A DNA stretch of 64,000 bases, taken from contig JAJYSV010000018.1 of NCBI GenBank assembly GCA_021793405.1, positions 1 through 64,000 on the forward strand, written 5' to 3'. A model generated the notes under the pieces. The model made no database searches and was not told the DNA's origin. It saw only the letters and a list, made by a program, of their open reading frames with translations. The stretch comes from Acidobacteriota bacterium. Lineage in GTDB: Bacteria > Acidobacteriota > Terriglobia > Terriglobales > Acidobacteriaceae. Below are positions 8,688-17,734 of this stretch, piece by piece (position 1 is the first letter of the stretch; every line of letters starts with the position of its first letter). The translations under genes were made by a program, and so were the position numbers.

Positions 8688-9218
8688 TCATCCGATTACC
8701 TGGCTATACATGGCTTTGATGGCGGCATCGCGGGCTTCAATAAATTCATGGACAGCGTAATCGATCCCACCTGCGCTCTTGAGTCCTGGGCCAATGCGGG
8801 TTTCGAGGTTCTTGTAAGCTACGTAGGTCTCCTTATCGAACAAAGCTCTTACCGTGGCATCCGCCGCGCTGAATGCACTGTACCACTCAAGAGTTGGCCT
8901 ATACTGCAAATCGGCCATAACGCTCTGAATGAACTCGCTCGTGAGCCGGTTCACAGAGTCTATTACCTTCAGTTGCAGGTCGGATTTTCGTTCACGTTGC
9001 CACATCTCATTTGAGATCTTTGCCTCAATTTGTTTAGTTGTCGTGGTGACAGCAGAAACCTGCTCAAGCAGTTTGTCGATGTCTTCGTGGGTCGCGAGGT
9101 TTTCGCCTTTCTTCTTCAGATAGGAGCCGAGATAGGCCCCAGCCCCGGCACCCAAAGCGGTCGTGACGAACATGCCAGCGTATTTCCCAACCAAGTCGAG
9201 CAATTCTATGGCTGTCAT
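8688..9218 (-). CDS. hypothetical protein with N-terminal membrane segment and coiled coil
   Basis: The 176-residue product has a Gly/Ala-rich hydrophobic segment (GMFVTTALGAGAGAYLGSYL, about residues 14-33) followed by a charged stretch likely to form a coiled coil (about 34-75: KKKGENLATHEDIDKLLEQV). The rest is helical. It looks like a membrane-anchored cytoplasmic protein. The family is not recognised; similar small proteins are cargo in genomic islands. It has no obvious operon partner. Confidence 0.55.
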   Translation of the reverse strand: MTAIELLDLVGKYAGMFVTTALGAGAGAYLGSYLKKKGENLATHEDIDKLLEQVSAVTTTTKQIEAKISNEMWQRERKSDLQLKVIDSVNRLTSEFIQSVMADLQYRPTLEWYSAFSAADATVRALFDKETYVAYKNLETRIGPGLKSAGGIDYAVHEFIEARDAAIKAMYSQVIG

Positions 9219-9513
9219 TCTGCCGCTGATTATAGCTACTTCCTGACAATTTGGATCTCCGCAATAAATCCTCCCTTCTGGAAGCGTATGTGACGGCTAT
9301 CATCAACCCTTCGCATCAGGCTCCGCCTCGGTAGTGCGGGTCGGACTTTGGCTGGTTCTGTAATCGGAAACAACGTCCGTTCGTCGGAGATTGAGAATTG
9401 CGCCGAATAGGCCGACGCTCGATAACTCGAACGAAATCGAAAAGGACTCGATCAACCTCGAACACGATCCGAAATCAATCGGACTATGTTCGAGGTCGTC
9501 AGTCTGTCTTAGC

Positions 9514-9539
9514 AGCCCTAAGCCGTCAGGCTTAGGGCT
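9514..9539. terminator. 11-bp hairpin in a 390-base gap
   Basis: AGCCCTAAGCC, a GTCA loop, and the perfect reverse complement. It sits in the gap 9219-9610, which holds no gene. The hairpin is terminator-like for the minus-strand TA pair that ends at 9611, but there is no long T run. The rest of the gap has several TCGAAC-type words and nothing else that I can name. Confidence 0.45.
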
Positions 9540-9610
9540 GGTGTCTATTTCAAAATGAACGTGGTAATAGAAGCATATATTGCTTGACTGCGAAAAGGAT
9601 GCTCACGGAA

Positions 9611-9943
9611 TCACGCCGCTTTGACGGCGATGCGGGCCGACCGTGAGCGTGGCTTGGCCTTGACGACGATCTCCACATCCTGCCCAAGTGCCACAAGGAA
9701 GTGCATCAGGCGCTCGACGGAAAAGCCTTCCAGCTTGTAATGCAGGAGCGCAGAGACCTTCGGCTGGTTGATGCCGAGCGCGGTCGCGACGTCAGCCTGC
9801 GTAAGATGTTTCCGTTCGACAATCAGGTGGATGGCTGCTCCAAGCCGGGCCTTCGTGTCGAGTTCCGCCGCATCCGGCAAACCCATATCGGCAAAAACAT
9901 TGCCACTGCTACGGATGATTTTGTCTGTGGTTTCTCTAGGCAT
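9611..9943 (-). CDS. XRE-family antitoxin (HigA-like)
   Basis: A 110-residue Cro/CI-type HTH protein. The HTH spans about residues 45-65 (LTQADVATALGINQPKVSAL) and is followed by VERLMHFLVALGQDVEIVV, a C-terminal strand typical of antitoxins paired with Gp49/HigB-type toxins. The ATG at 9943 has GAGGAG just upstream and overlaps the toxin's 3' end, so toxin and antitoxin are co-translated with the toxin first. It should neutralise the toxin and repress the operator at 10312-10329. Confidence 0.8.
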   Translation of the reverse strand: MPRETTDKIIRSSGNVFADMGLPDAAELDTKARLGAAIHLIVERKHLTQADVATALGINQPKVSALLHYKLEGFSVERLMHFLVALGQDVEIVVKAKPRSRSARIAVKAA

Positions 9944-10307
9944 GTTTCTCCTCATAGTCTCGCTGTGCTACCTTCAGGCGTTCTCTGACCAAAGCAATAT
10001 CGGATTGCCGGGTCTCTCTTCCACGCGGCGATTTCTTCTGAAATGCGTGCAACACGTAGACGGCATTTGCAAAACGGACGGTGTAAATCGCTCTGTACGT
10101 GTCCCCGTCGTAGTCTTTGACGACCTCCAGAACTCCCGGCCCTTCGCCCTTCCAAGGCTTTGCAGCGGGATGTTTGCCGCCATACTGTGCAGCGCTCAAG
10201 GCAAATCCAACGCTCCGCTGAACTTCTGCCGGGAATCGGGTGATGTCCTTCAGCGATGACCCAATCCAATAGAGCGGCTTTTCGCCCGGTACAGGCTTCC
10301 GTGTCAT
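9936..10307 (-). CDS. HigB/Gp49-like toxin
   Basis: A 123-residue RelE-superfamily toxin of the phage-derived Gp49-like type (PF05973), expected to cleave mRNA at the ribosome. Visible landmarks are KPLYWIGSSLKDITRFP at the N-terminus, KPWKGEGPGVLEVVKDYDGD, YRAIYTVRF and the C-terminal VYVLHAFQKKS block. It is upstream of and overlapping the XRE antitoxin gene. A palindrome lies immediately before the start codon. Confidence 0.85.
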   Translation of the reverse strand: MTRKPVPGEKPLYWIGSSLKDITRFPAEVQRSVGFALSAAQYGGKHPAAKPWKGEGPGVLEVVKDYDGDTYRAIYTVRFANAVYVLHAFQKKSPRGRETRQSDIALVRERLKVAQRDYEEKHA

Positions 10308-10311
10308 TATT

Positions 10312-10329
10312 TATCCCACTTCTGGGATA
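10312..10329. promoter_or_regulatory. palindromic operator upstream of higBA-type pair
   Basis: TATCCCA-CTTC-TGGGATA: 7-bp perfect arms, 5 bases upstream of the toxin start codon. The position and symmetry fit a binding site for the XRE antitoxin (autoregulation). This is inferred from location. Confidence 0.5.
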
Positions 10330-10449
10330 GTCCGTCAAGCATAATCATTGTTTCTCTCCGATTGGCGCTCTACGGTTTCCCTAAAACTGAGTGTTGCTCA
10401 AAACCGCAATGTTGCGCAAGCCGCTTGCATCGTAATCTCGAACAGCGTT

Positions 10450-10471
10450 AGCGTCGGCTTATGCTGACGCT
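10450..10471 (+). promoter_or_regulatory. hairpin enclosing the relaxase start codon
   Basis: AGCGTCGGC-TTAT-GCTGACGCT has nine-base arms with one mismatch. The first two bases of the ATG (10461-10463) are in the loop. There is no clear ribosome site upstream, so the hairpin could limit relaxase translation. Confidence 0.35.
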
Positions 10472-13193
10472 TCGAGCCATGTCGGGCGGTGTCGGGTATG
10501 CGGCGAGGCATCTGGAGCACAGCGATTATTATGACGAGCAGCGCAAAGTACAGGGCGAGTGGCAGGGGCGCGGCGCGGAATTGCTCGGTCTGCGTGGAGA
10601 GGTTACACGCGAACAGTTTGAGGCCATTCGTGAAGGTCTGCATCCTGAGACTGGAGAATTTCTACGGCCACGTCACGGCGCTGACCGAATCGGTGAGGAT
10701 GGGGCGGAACAGAGCAAGGCACGGTCCCTCTATGATCTGACATTTTCCGCACCAAAGTCGGTTTCCATTCAGGCCCTGGTTGGCGGAGATGAACGGCTCA
10801 TTGCTGCGCATGACAAGGCCGTGCGCGAAGCCCTGGCCGAAGCGGAGCATTATGCGGCTACTCGGGTTCGCATGGCTGGTGCGAATGAAGATCGCACCAC
10901 GGGCAATTGGGTTGTCGCTACCTATTGCCATGACGCCAGCCGGGAACTCGACCCGCAACTGCACACACATGCTGTCGCAGCCAATCTGACCTATGACGGT
11001 GTAGAAGGTCGTTGGAAGGCGTTGCAGGCATCGGGCCTTTATGAACGACGCGCCTATCTGACAGAGGTATACCGGAATGCGCTCGCACGCGAAGTTCGCA
11101 GTCTCGGTTATGAAATCGAGCCACACCGGGACTCGAAAGGCCGGGATTATGGCTTTGAGATTAGCGGCATCGACCATGATCTCCTGGAAAAATACAGCCA
11201 GCGCAGTGCGCAGCGCGATGCTGCCATCGAGCGATTTACACAGGAGCATGGCCGCAAGCCGACGAACAATGAAGTTGCAGTCCTGGTGCGCGAAACACGC
11301 GCGGACAAGCTGACGGAAATCTCGACCGAACATCTGCGGGAACAGCAGCAGGCGCGATTGACGCCTGGAGAGAAGCAATCACTCCAGCAGGTTCGTGAGT
11401 ATGCAATAGAACATCAACGGCACCTTGCCCCGGAGCCTTCACGAACATCCGAATCCATGGAATATGCCAAGGAACATATCTTCGAGCGTCATTCCGTGGT
11501 GCGCGACCACGTACTCCTGACGGAAGCACTGCGGCATGGCCGGGGACAAGTCGATCTCGGACAACTGCGCGGCACGCTGGAAGTGGAACAGATGCAGGGT
11601 TCAATCTTTCGTGCCGGGCATGACATTGCTACTCGCGAAAGCCTCGACCGTGAGCAGAAAATCATTGCCACGATAGATCGGGGCATCGACAGATATGAAT
11701 TCCTCGGTGGCGACCGCGTATTTCAACCTTCCCAGCATCTGCGTGAAGAACAAAAACAAGCGGTGGAAACGGTTTTGGACTCGCACGATTTTGCCATCAA
11801 TCTGCGTGGTGCCGCCGGAACCGGCAAGACGGCAACGTTACAAGAAATTGATCGTGGGTTGCACGAAGCTGGCCGCGAGGTGATGGCAGTGGCTCCAACA
11901 CGGAGCGCGGTTGAGGAATTGCAAAGAGTCGGCTTTGGCGATGCCATGACAATTGCGCGGTTGTTGCAAGATCATACGGCGCAAGCGTCCCTTCGCGGCA
12001 AGGTGCTTGTGGTCGATGAGGCAGGCATGATTTCTGGTCGTCAAATGGAAGGGCTATTGCAATTGGCAGAGCGCGAACACGCTCGCATCCTTTTCTCTGG
12101 CGATACACGGCAGATTCAAAGCGTGGAAGCCTCCGACGCGCTACGCATCCTGGAGCGTGAATCCAAGATGCAAAGTGTGTCCCTGACTGGAGTCCAGCGG
12201 CAGACACACACTGAATACCGCGATGCCATACAAACACTGCGCGATTCACCGGAACAGGGTCTTGAGAAACTGGAACGACTCGGAGCAGTGCGCGAGGTGC
12301 CAGCCATCGAACGCGCCCAAGCGGTCGCGGACATCTATCGGGAAATGACGGCCAATCCAGACCGGCGCGTTCTCGTGGTCACTGCCACGCATGAAGAGAT
12401 TGGCCGGGTGACAGAGGCCATCCGGCACGATCTTAAAGAACGTGGCGAGATTGCAACAGGAACAATGATGGAACGTCATGTGCTTCTGCAATGGACAGAG
12501 GCACAGAAGCGTGATCCTGCAAATTATCACGAAGGCCAGATACTGCATTTTCATCGTGCGACGCATGGCGTCGATAGACATGATTCGCTGGAAGTCCGTC
12601 GCGTGGATGGAGATGCTCTGATTGCTCGCAACCAACGCGGTCAGGATGTATTGCTGGCGACGAAGCAGGCATGGGCTTACTCCGTCCATGAACATCAGCC
12701 GATGGAAGTTGCTGCGGGCGACCGGCTTCTGCTGACGGGCAATCGTCGCAGTCCAGAGTTTCAGGCCACGAATGGTGAATTGGTCACGGTACGCAATGTT
12801 GTAGGCCGGAAGATTCAACTGGAAGATGGCAGAACCATCCCTGACAACTATCGTGAATTCGCGCATGGCTATGCTGTCACCGCACATCGCAGTCAAGGGA
12901 AGACGGTGGATGGGGTCATCGTTTCCGCCGACACGATGAAACAGGAACTCTTCTACGTGGCCGCATCGCGCGGACGTGAGGAGATTGCCATTGTCACCAG
13001 CGACCGGGAACAGTTGCGAGAATCCCTCGGCATCTCGACCGCGCGTCCGTCAGCCACGGAACTGGCCAGAGAATTGAAACATGAACCCGCTTCGCACGAG
13101 CATGGCCTGGAGAAAATGCCAGTGCAAAGGGTGCAGCAGCCGGAGCCAAACCATGAAATCAGTTACGGGTATGACTTCGGGCCGAGCCTGTAG
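10461..13193 (+). CDS. MOBF conjugative relaxase-helicase (TrwC/TraI family)
   Basis: Nicks one strand at oriT, stays bound through a tyrosine and unwinds the transferred DNA. In this 910-residue protein the relaxase domain has Tyr23-Tyr24 (SDYYDE) and the three-His metal site His157, His168, His170 (ELDPQLHTHAVAANLTYD). A RecD-like helicase follows with Walker A GAAGTGKT (450-457), Walker B VVDEAGM (517-523), GDTRQIQSVE, and the C-terminal HRSQGKTVDG and YVAASRGRE motifs. It is shorter than plasmid TraI but complete. It starts MLTLRAMSGGVGYA, as usual for the family. The matching coupling protein and T4SS genes are 40 kb away at 51-64 kb. Confidence 0.93.
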   Translation: MLTLRAMSGGVGYAARHLEHSDYYDEQRKVQGEWQGRGAELLGLRGEVTREQFEAIREGLHPETGEFLRPRHGADRIGEDGAEQSKARSLYDLTFSAPKSVSIQALVGGDERLIAAHDKAVREALAEAEHYAATRVRMAGANEDRTTGNWVVATYCHDASRELDPQLHTHAVAANLTYDGVEGRWKALQASGLYERRAYLTEVYRNALAREVRSLGYEIEPHRDSKGRDYGFEISGIDHDLLEKYSQRSAQRDAAIERFTQEHGRKPTNNEVAVLVRETRADKLTEISTEHLREQQQARLTPGEKQSLQQVREYAIEHQRHLAPEPSRTSESMEYAKEHIFERHSVVRDHVLLTEALRHGRGQVDLGQLRGTLEVEQMQGSIFRAGHDIATRESLDREQKIIATIDRGIDRYEFLGGDRVFQPSQHLREEQKQAVETVLDSHDFAINLRGAAGTGKTATLQEIDRGLHEAGREVMAVAPTRSAVEELQRVGFGDAMTIARLLQDHTAQASLRGKVLVVDEAGMISGRQMEGLLQLAEREHARILFSGDTRQIQSVEASDALRILERESKMQSVSLTGVQRQTHTEYRDAIQTLRDSPEQGLEKLERLGAVREVPAIERAQAVADIYREMTANPDRRVLVVTATHEEIGRVTEAIRHDLKERGEIATGTMMERHVLLQWTEAQKRDPANYHEGQILHFHRATHGVDRHDSLEVRRVDGDALIARNQRGQDVLLATKQAWAYSVHEHQPMEVAAGDRLLLTGNRRSPEFQATNGELVTVRNVVGRKIQLEDGRTIPDNYREFAHGYAVTAHRSQGKTVDGVIVSADTMKQELFYVAASRGREEIAIVTSDREQLRESLGISTARPSATELARELKHEPASHEHGLEKMPVQRVQQPEPNHEISYGYDFGPSL

Positions 13194-13300
13194 TCAGTGC
13201 AGAGTGATCCGCAATACCTATTGATGACTTCTTCGAAGACGGATTATAGTTGATGACAGCTGAGAAACCCAATTGAACTGAATTGTATGGAGGATATGTC

Positions 13301-13909
13301 GTGTTTGGGCCATCCCAGGAAGAGATCCAAAAAGGAATGTCCGATCATCCAGACGAACAGTTACGTGCGATCCTGCTCAGCCGCTCTGGCGAGTATACTG
13401 CCGATGCGATCAATGCTGCGAGAGATGAATTTCGCAGACGGGGAAAGGACGCGTCGCAATTGGTTCCGGCGGACACTCCCGCTGAGACGAGAGAAGAAGG
13501 CCAACAGCGTCAGAACTTCATCCTTAAGTGGATTTGGCCTCCACTCCCGGATGAGCCATCGGCGAGGAGCGCCATCAAGGGTGGTTTTTGGGCCTGCATC
13601 TTTATCGTAGTTGTTAACACCGCTATTGGAGCCTATGCGTTTGAAGAAAATCGAAAAGTTGACGGCTACTACGACGCCTGGGTCCTAGTTGACGCAGCGC
13701 TGTTCGCGATCATCGCGTGGCGTTTGTGGAAAAACTCGCGCACGTGGTCGGTGATCGGGCTCATTCTTTGGGCGATGGAGTTGGTTGATAAGCTGCGAAA
13801 TGCCACTGCCACATTCGGTGTCATCACAATTCTTATTTTTCTCGCGATTCTCAACGCCGCTCGGGGAACCTTTGTACTTCACAAGCTCCGCATAGTGAAG
13901 GGCCCCTGA
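13301..13909 (+). CDS. membrane protein, four predicted TM segments
   Basis: The 202-residue protein has a soluble N-terminal 95 residues with a helical repeat (ILLSRSGEYTADAINAARDE) and then about four hydrophobic segments between residues 105 and 195. The start GTG at 13301 was chosen because GGAGGA sits six bases upstream. The N-terminal helical motif resembles short domains found in other membrane proteins of unknown role. There is no operon link to the relaxase (107-base gap). Confidence 0.6.
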   Translation: MFGPSQEEIQKGMSDHPDEQLRAILLSRSGEYTADAINAARDEFRRRGKDASQLVPADTPAETREEGQQRQNFILKWIWPPLPDEPSARSAIKGGFWACIFIVVVNTAIGAYAFEENRKVDGYYDAWVLVDAALFAIIAWRLWKNSRTWSVIGLILWAMELVDKLRNATATFGVITILIFLAILNAARGTFVLHKLRIVKGP

Positions 13910-14024
13910 CACCAACGGATCAGCATTTTGTCGAATCTTTGCGGCGCAAGCCGACCGCCGTACCATAGCTTTGGGCGGCCTCCCTCTTCGTTTTTCGGCT
14001 CGGTAGCTACCCACCACGATGACT

Positions 14025-14906
14025 CTATACCGCCAACATCATGCTGTTGCAGAAGTCGTCATAGGAGCGGACCTCTGTTGCAAGGCGAGCAACCCGAGCG
14101 ATCTCTCGCAAGCCCCTCTCCTGCATTCCGCGAACTTCGGCTGAAATGAACTGGTCGCAATAGGGGAGGTAGATCGACATGAACAAATCGATCCGGCCCG
14201 CTGTGTACCTATCTCGCTTGTGCCGGTCGGCAAGACTGCGGTCGAACCATGCAAGCAGGTACGCATATGCAATCGCGCGGAACGGGGGACACTTTGCCAT
14301 GAAATTTCTCACCGTGGATTCTGAGGCATCTCCCACAGCGACACGACTGTAGAGCCCCTGACCAAAACTCCAGAGCAACCCGCCTTCGGATTCGACCATG
14401 GGCAGGACTTCTTGAAATCTGATGGGCGCAGTTTTGCCGTGACGCCGAATGACCTCCCTCAGCTTCGGGCGAAGATGGGACCACACACCCTCGAACTCTT
14501 CCTTTGAATGCTTGAGACTCTGAAACTGCGCCTCAGCAAGCGCGTCATCATTGATGAAGTTCCCGCGCGCAATCTCCTGGGCGCAGCCGACCGAGGAGAC
14601 GTTCACAGCCCTCCAGTCAAATCTCCGGGGATCTCGCTCATAAGCCGCAATCAGGAGCCGTAGAATCTCATTTTGGGGAAGCAGGTAATCATCGGGTCCT
14701 GCCTGTGATTTGTTGACCCACTCCATGATGGCTTTGCGCTTCGACGCGTCTCGTGTGGCACACACTTCCTCGATGCTCAGACCGGCAATTCTCATGAAGT
14801 AGCCCGCACGCAACGCAGTAACGACGTCGTTAGAACGACCGCCATCCCGCAGCATCCTGTTGTAGACGCTGGTATCAAAAGTCAGCACTGGGCGATTTTC
14901 GATCAT
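14025..14906 (-). CDS. PIN-like domain protein, function unknown
   Basis: The 293-residue protein starts with VLTFDTSVYNRML, the typical first strand and Asp of a PIN-like nuclease. It ends with RYTAGRIDLFMSIYLPYCDQFISAE, which resembles the last acidic residues of that fold (Asp in D.F.(T/S)). A large helical middle part separates them, so it is longer than a VapC toxin. It could be an RNA- or DNA-cleaving defence or stress protein. No antitoxin-like gene is adjacent in the same direction. The fold is inferred from motifs. Confidence 0.5.
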   Translation of the reverse strand: MIENRPVLTFDTSVYNRMLRDGGRSNDVVTALRAGYFMRIAGLSIEEVCATRDASKRKAIMEWVNKSQAGPDDYLLPQNEILRLLIAAYERDPRRFDWRAVNVSSVGCAQEIARGNFINDDALAEAQFQSLKHSKEEFEGVWSHLRPKLREVIRRHGKTAPIRFQEVLPMVESEGGLLWSFGQGLYSRVAVGDASESTVRNFMAKCPPFRAIAYAYLLAWFDRSLADRHKRDRYTAGRIDLFMSIYLPYCDQFISAEVRGMQERGLREIARVARLATEVRSYDDFCNSMMLAV

Positions 14907-15009
14907 CGTTCGATCCTGAGCGCGTCATGACCAGATTTTGGAGAGTGTAAGAGATGGTATGGTCCGTCTAAGCGGTGCGTCGCGAAGGCTACGCTTAACC
15001 TGACCTCTT

Positions 15010-15336
15010 TTAGTAACCGGATTTGCCCGAGGGATTCTCACACTTGCGCGGCGGTGGATAGCCCTTGGGCAGTTCATCGTTCGCTTCAGGGAGATGACCC
15101 GTTGGACGGTCAAGAATTAGCAGCGCTTTTGCGATAGAGGAATCCATAACCTTGGCCCTTCGCGCCAGCCATTCCTCGTGTTGTAAATGAGCAAGTTTTT
15201 CAGCCACGGCAACGTTGATGAACTGGTTGAGAGAAACGCCCTCACGCTGCGAGATTTGCTCAGCAACTTTACGGACCGATGGCATGAGCCGGAGCGGAAA
15301 TTTATTCACAGTAATTTTCTTTTGGTTTGCGGGCAT
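15010..15336 (-). CDS. antitoxin-like ribbon-helix-helix protein
   Basis: The 108-residue protein has an RHH/Arc-type region at residues about 12-55 (FPLRLMPSVRKVAEQISQRE, then VSLNQFINVAVAEKL), as in HicB-type and CopG-like antitoxins, and a tail rich in Pro and Lys. It is the second gene of a pair, three bases after the PIN toxin. It would bind DNA and the toxin. Confidence 0.75.
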   Translation of the reverse strand: MPANQKKITVNKFPLRLMPSVRKVAEQISQREGVSLNQFINVAVAEKLAHLQHEEWLARRAKVMDSSIAKALLILDRPTGHLPEANDELPKGYPPPRKCENPSGKSGY

Positions 15337-15339
15337 CTT

Positions 15340-15768
15340 CTATCCCTTCTTTCTGAATTCGCTCAATAACTCGGCTGGTGTCAGTACCCGGATGCGAAAC
15401 TGTTTGGCGGCGGCGCGGAAGTGCTTGGTGTTGTTCGTCACGATTGCATCTGCTCTGCCGTTGATGGCTACATCCAGCACCATGTCATCGTTCGCATCTT
15501 GCGAAAGTGGCCGATGCTGCATCGTGACCAATACCGGTTCGGCGACGGCTTCCAAAGCATCCAGGAGCAACTCGATTTCCTTCCGCGTTTTCCCAGATGC
15601 AGCCAAGTGCTCTGGCCGCAGGGCCACGTCCCTGTACTCACATGCCAGCTTGTAGTCCATGAGGATGGTCAGTTGCCGCAGTAGCGCCAATCGTACATTC
15701 TCGGCGGCGGCCCCTGTGCTGGAGCGGAGTGCGGGTATCAGCGCTGCTGTATCGAGAACGATCCTCAC
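15340..15768 (-). CDS. PIN-domain toxin
   Basis: The 142-residue PIN-domain RNase toxin is of the type annotated as 'putative toxin component, PIN family'. Acidic catalytic positions are visible: Asp6 in MRIVLDTAAL, Glu near CEYRDVAL, Asp in SQDANDDMVLD, and the late TNNTKHF block. It heads a two-gene operon with the RHH antitoxin. The gene order (toxin first) is usual for this subgroup. Confidence 0.8.
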   Translation of the reverse strand: MRIVLDTAALIPALRSSTGAAAENVRLALLRQLTILMDYKLACEYRDVALRPEHLAASGKTRKEIELLLDALEAVAEPVLVTMQHRPLSQDANDDMVLDVAINGRADAIVTNNTKHFRAAAKQFRIRVLTPAELLSEFRKKG

Positions 15769-15838
15769 AAAAGCATGGTATCACGGGTGGCATCATAGAT
15801 TTATCTTCGTATTGGTTTTGCTGGGAGATGGAAGTGAC

Positions 15839-15981
15839 GTGACATTCCCCGGATAAAGGGAGATTGTGTGCCGAGGTCGCTTAGGTCTGTGTCAAGGCGC
15901 ATGCCCGCGTAAGCGGCGACCTGTGGTCGGCCTTGACACAGACCGCGCCTCGGCTATGCTGCTTATACCGGGGAATGTCAC
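15839..15981. repeat. 143-bp nested inverted repeat
   Basis: Outer arms GTGACATTCCCCGG (15839-15852) and its exact complement (15968-15981) are 14 bp and perfect. Inner arms 15871-15898 and 15930-15953 pair over CCGAGG and GGTCTGTGTCAAGGC with a 4-base bulge. The fold would be a long interrupted hairpin. It lies 230 bases upstream of the excisionase-like gene. It may be a MITE (terminal inverted repeats at both ends) or a recombination or transfer site; AAGTG is found near both ends, but not cleanly adjacent. Confidence 0.6.
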
Positions 15982-16213
15982 AAGTGGTTTGTCCAGTCAT
16001 TTTCAGGATTTATGGCAGTTTGTTTTCATCGGATGAAAAATACACCTGCGCCAATTGTTCCCTAAACTACCTTCTACGACGTTCCAGTCCCTTCGGCTCC
16101 TTCAGCGTCTCTCTACTCCAGCGTGCCCTGTCGATAGGCTCGAAAAGTCGCAATATGTGGTAGTAGACATCCGTTCGTGCCCACCTCATTGTGGTTGTAG
16201 GGGTGTGCGAATT

Positions 16214-16474
16214 ATGTTCGATTCTTCTTACTCTTTTGAGCCGCTGCTCAACAGCGAGCAAGCCGCAGCACTGGTCAGAGTCCATCCGAAGACACTGCAA
16301 CGTCTGGCCCGATCCGGTCTTGTCATCGGTTATCGCATAGGAAAACAATGGCGCTTCCGTGCCTCTGACTTGGATGAATGGACGAAAAATGTAGACCCGA
16401 AAGAACTCGACGTGGCAGCGCCGCAGAGGTACTCTGTGTTCAACCACTCGTGCCCGCAACCAAACAGGAGATAG
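16214..16474 (+). CDS. excisionase-type HTH protein
   Basis: The 86-residue protein has a MerR-like winged helix of the excisionase DNA-binding type: LLNSEQAAALVRVHPKTLQR, then GLVIGYRIGKQWRFRASDLDEW. It lies four bases before the integrase gene, so the two are co-expressed. The likely role is directionality factor for excision, or control of int. The ATG at 16214 was chosen because the domain starts right after it; the ribosome site is weak (AGGGGTG). Confidence 0.75.
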   Translation: MFDSSYSFEPLLNSEQAAALVRVHPKTLQRLARSGLVIGYRIGKQWRFRASDLDEWTKNVDPKELDVAAPQRYSVFNHSCPQPNRR

Positions 16475-16477
16475 GTC

Positions 16478-17659
16478 ATGTTTGTTCGGACACGGTATCA
16501 ATACGGAAGTATACGACTGAGGAAGCGCGAACGCGGTCCTGACGTGTGGGAGTTCCGCTATTACGAAACGGACTCTCAGGGTAAGCGAAAGCGGCAGAGT
16601 GTGATCCTTGGGGACCGCAATCTGTACGCGACGGAGACCCAGGCACGGAAGGCCACGCAAGCTCTTCTTCTTGGACTCAACGGAGAATCTCCGCGTGCGG
16701 AAGTGGAAGCAGCATCGTTCGGAACCTTGCTCGACCGCTATATCGAGCAGGAGCTTTCGGAACGCTACTCAACCCGGAAATCGCATCTGTCGAACATCCG
16801 GGTTCACATCCGTCCGCGTTGGGGAGAATACCCCGTGGACAAACTGAAGCCGATGGCGATGGAACAATGGCTGCGCGATTTGCCGCTGGCCCCAAAGTCA
16901 AAGTCTCATGTACGGGGAATCATGCACCTGGTCTTCAAATGCGCGGAGCGGTGGGGCATTATCGAACTCGGTAAGAATCCCGTCTCTCTGGTGCGCGTGA
17001 AGAATGCAAGCAAGCGGCTGAAGCGGCCACGGGTTCTCGAAGTGAACCAGTTCTTTGAACTGCTCAAGTATCTTGGCGAACCATTTCGCACGATGGTATT
17101 GGTCGCCCAGCGTTTGGGGCTTCGAGTCAGCGAGATTCTGGGTCCGCAATGGGGTGATTTCGATTTTGAAAATCGTTTTGTGCTGGTGCAGCGCAGCGTG
17201 GTGGGCGGTAGGGTAGACGAGGTGAAGACGGAATACTCGAAGGATGATGTTCCGCTGGATGCTCGCTTGGCAGAAGTGCTGTTGCAATGGCGCTCTGCTT
17301 CCATCTTTCCGCGAGACGCGGATTGGCTCTTTGCCAATCCTGTCACAGGAAAACCGTACCACCAGGAAAGCCTACAGAAGTCGCAGATCAAACGTGCTGC
17401 GAAGCTTGCCGGGTTAGGGGAAGACATCGGGTGGCATACGTTCCGCCACACGTATCGTTCCTGGCTCGATGAGACAGGCGCGCCGATGAAGGTGCAACAG
17501 GAACTGATGCGTCATGCTTCGATCCAGACGACGATGAATGTCTATGGGCGAGCCATGACGGAAACCAAACGCCGGGCAAACAGTCAGGTGGTGGGACTGG
17601 TGTTCGGCCCAAACTCGCAGGATTTGTCCGTGAATGCGGGCACTGCGACCGTCCAGTAA
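16478..17659 (+). CDS. int: tyrosine integrase, complete
   Basis: Catalyses site-specific integration and excision. The 393-residue protein has an AP2-like N-terminal arm-binding region (1-65), a core-binding domain (80-165), and a catalytic domain with Arg216 (GLRVSEI), His320 and Arg323 (HTFRHT), His346 (RHASIQ) and the nucleophile Tyr356 (MNVYGR). The start has GGAGA at 8 bases. Its 3' end lies 75 bases from a tRNA-fMet 3' fragment, the usual geometry of an integrase next to its attachment site. It is intact, so integration/excision could be active. Confidence 0.93.
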   Translation: MFVRTRYQYGSIRLRKRERGPDVWEFRYYETDSQGKRKRQSVILGDRNLYATETQARKATQALLLGLNGESPRAEVEAASFGTLLDRYIEQELSERYSTRKSHLSNIRVHIRPRWGEYPVDKLKPMAMEQWLRDLPLAPKSKSHVRGIMHLVFKCAERWGIIELGKNPVSLVRVKNASKRLKRPRVLEVNQFFELLKYLGEPFRTMVLVAQRLGLRVSEILGPQWGDFDFENRFVLVQRSVVGGRVDEVKTEYSKDDVPLDARLAEVLLQWRSASIFPRDADWLFANPVTGKPYHQESLQKSQIKRAAKLAGLGEDIGWHTFRHTYRSWLDETGAPMKVQQELMRHASIQTTMNVYGRAMTETKRRANSQVVGLVFGPNSQDLSVNAGTATVQ

Positions 17660-17734
17660 ATTGCAGTTCGTTCCTAATGGGGGATAACGGGGACTTGTTG
17701 GAAGCGGCCAATCTTTGTAAATTATTGATTGAAT

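Noticed and set aside
10662-11378. Long minus-strand frame within the relaxase gene
   Set aside because: It is antisense to a strongly conserved relaxase domain and encodes no recognisable protein.
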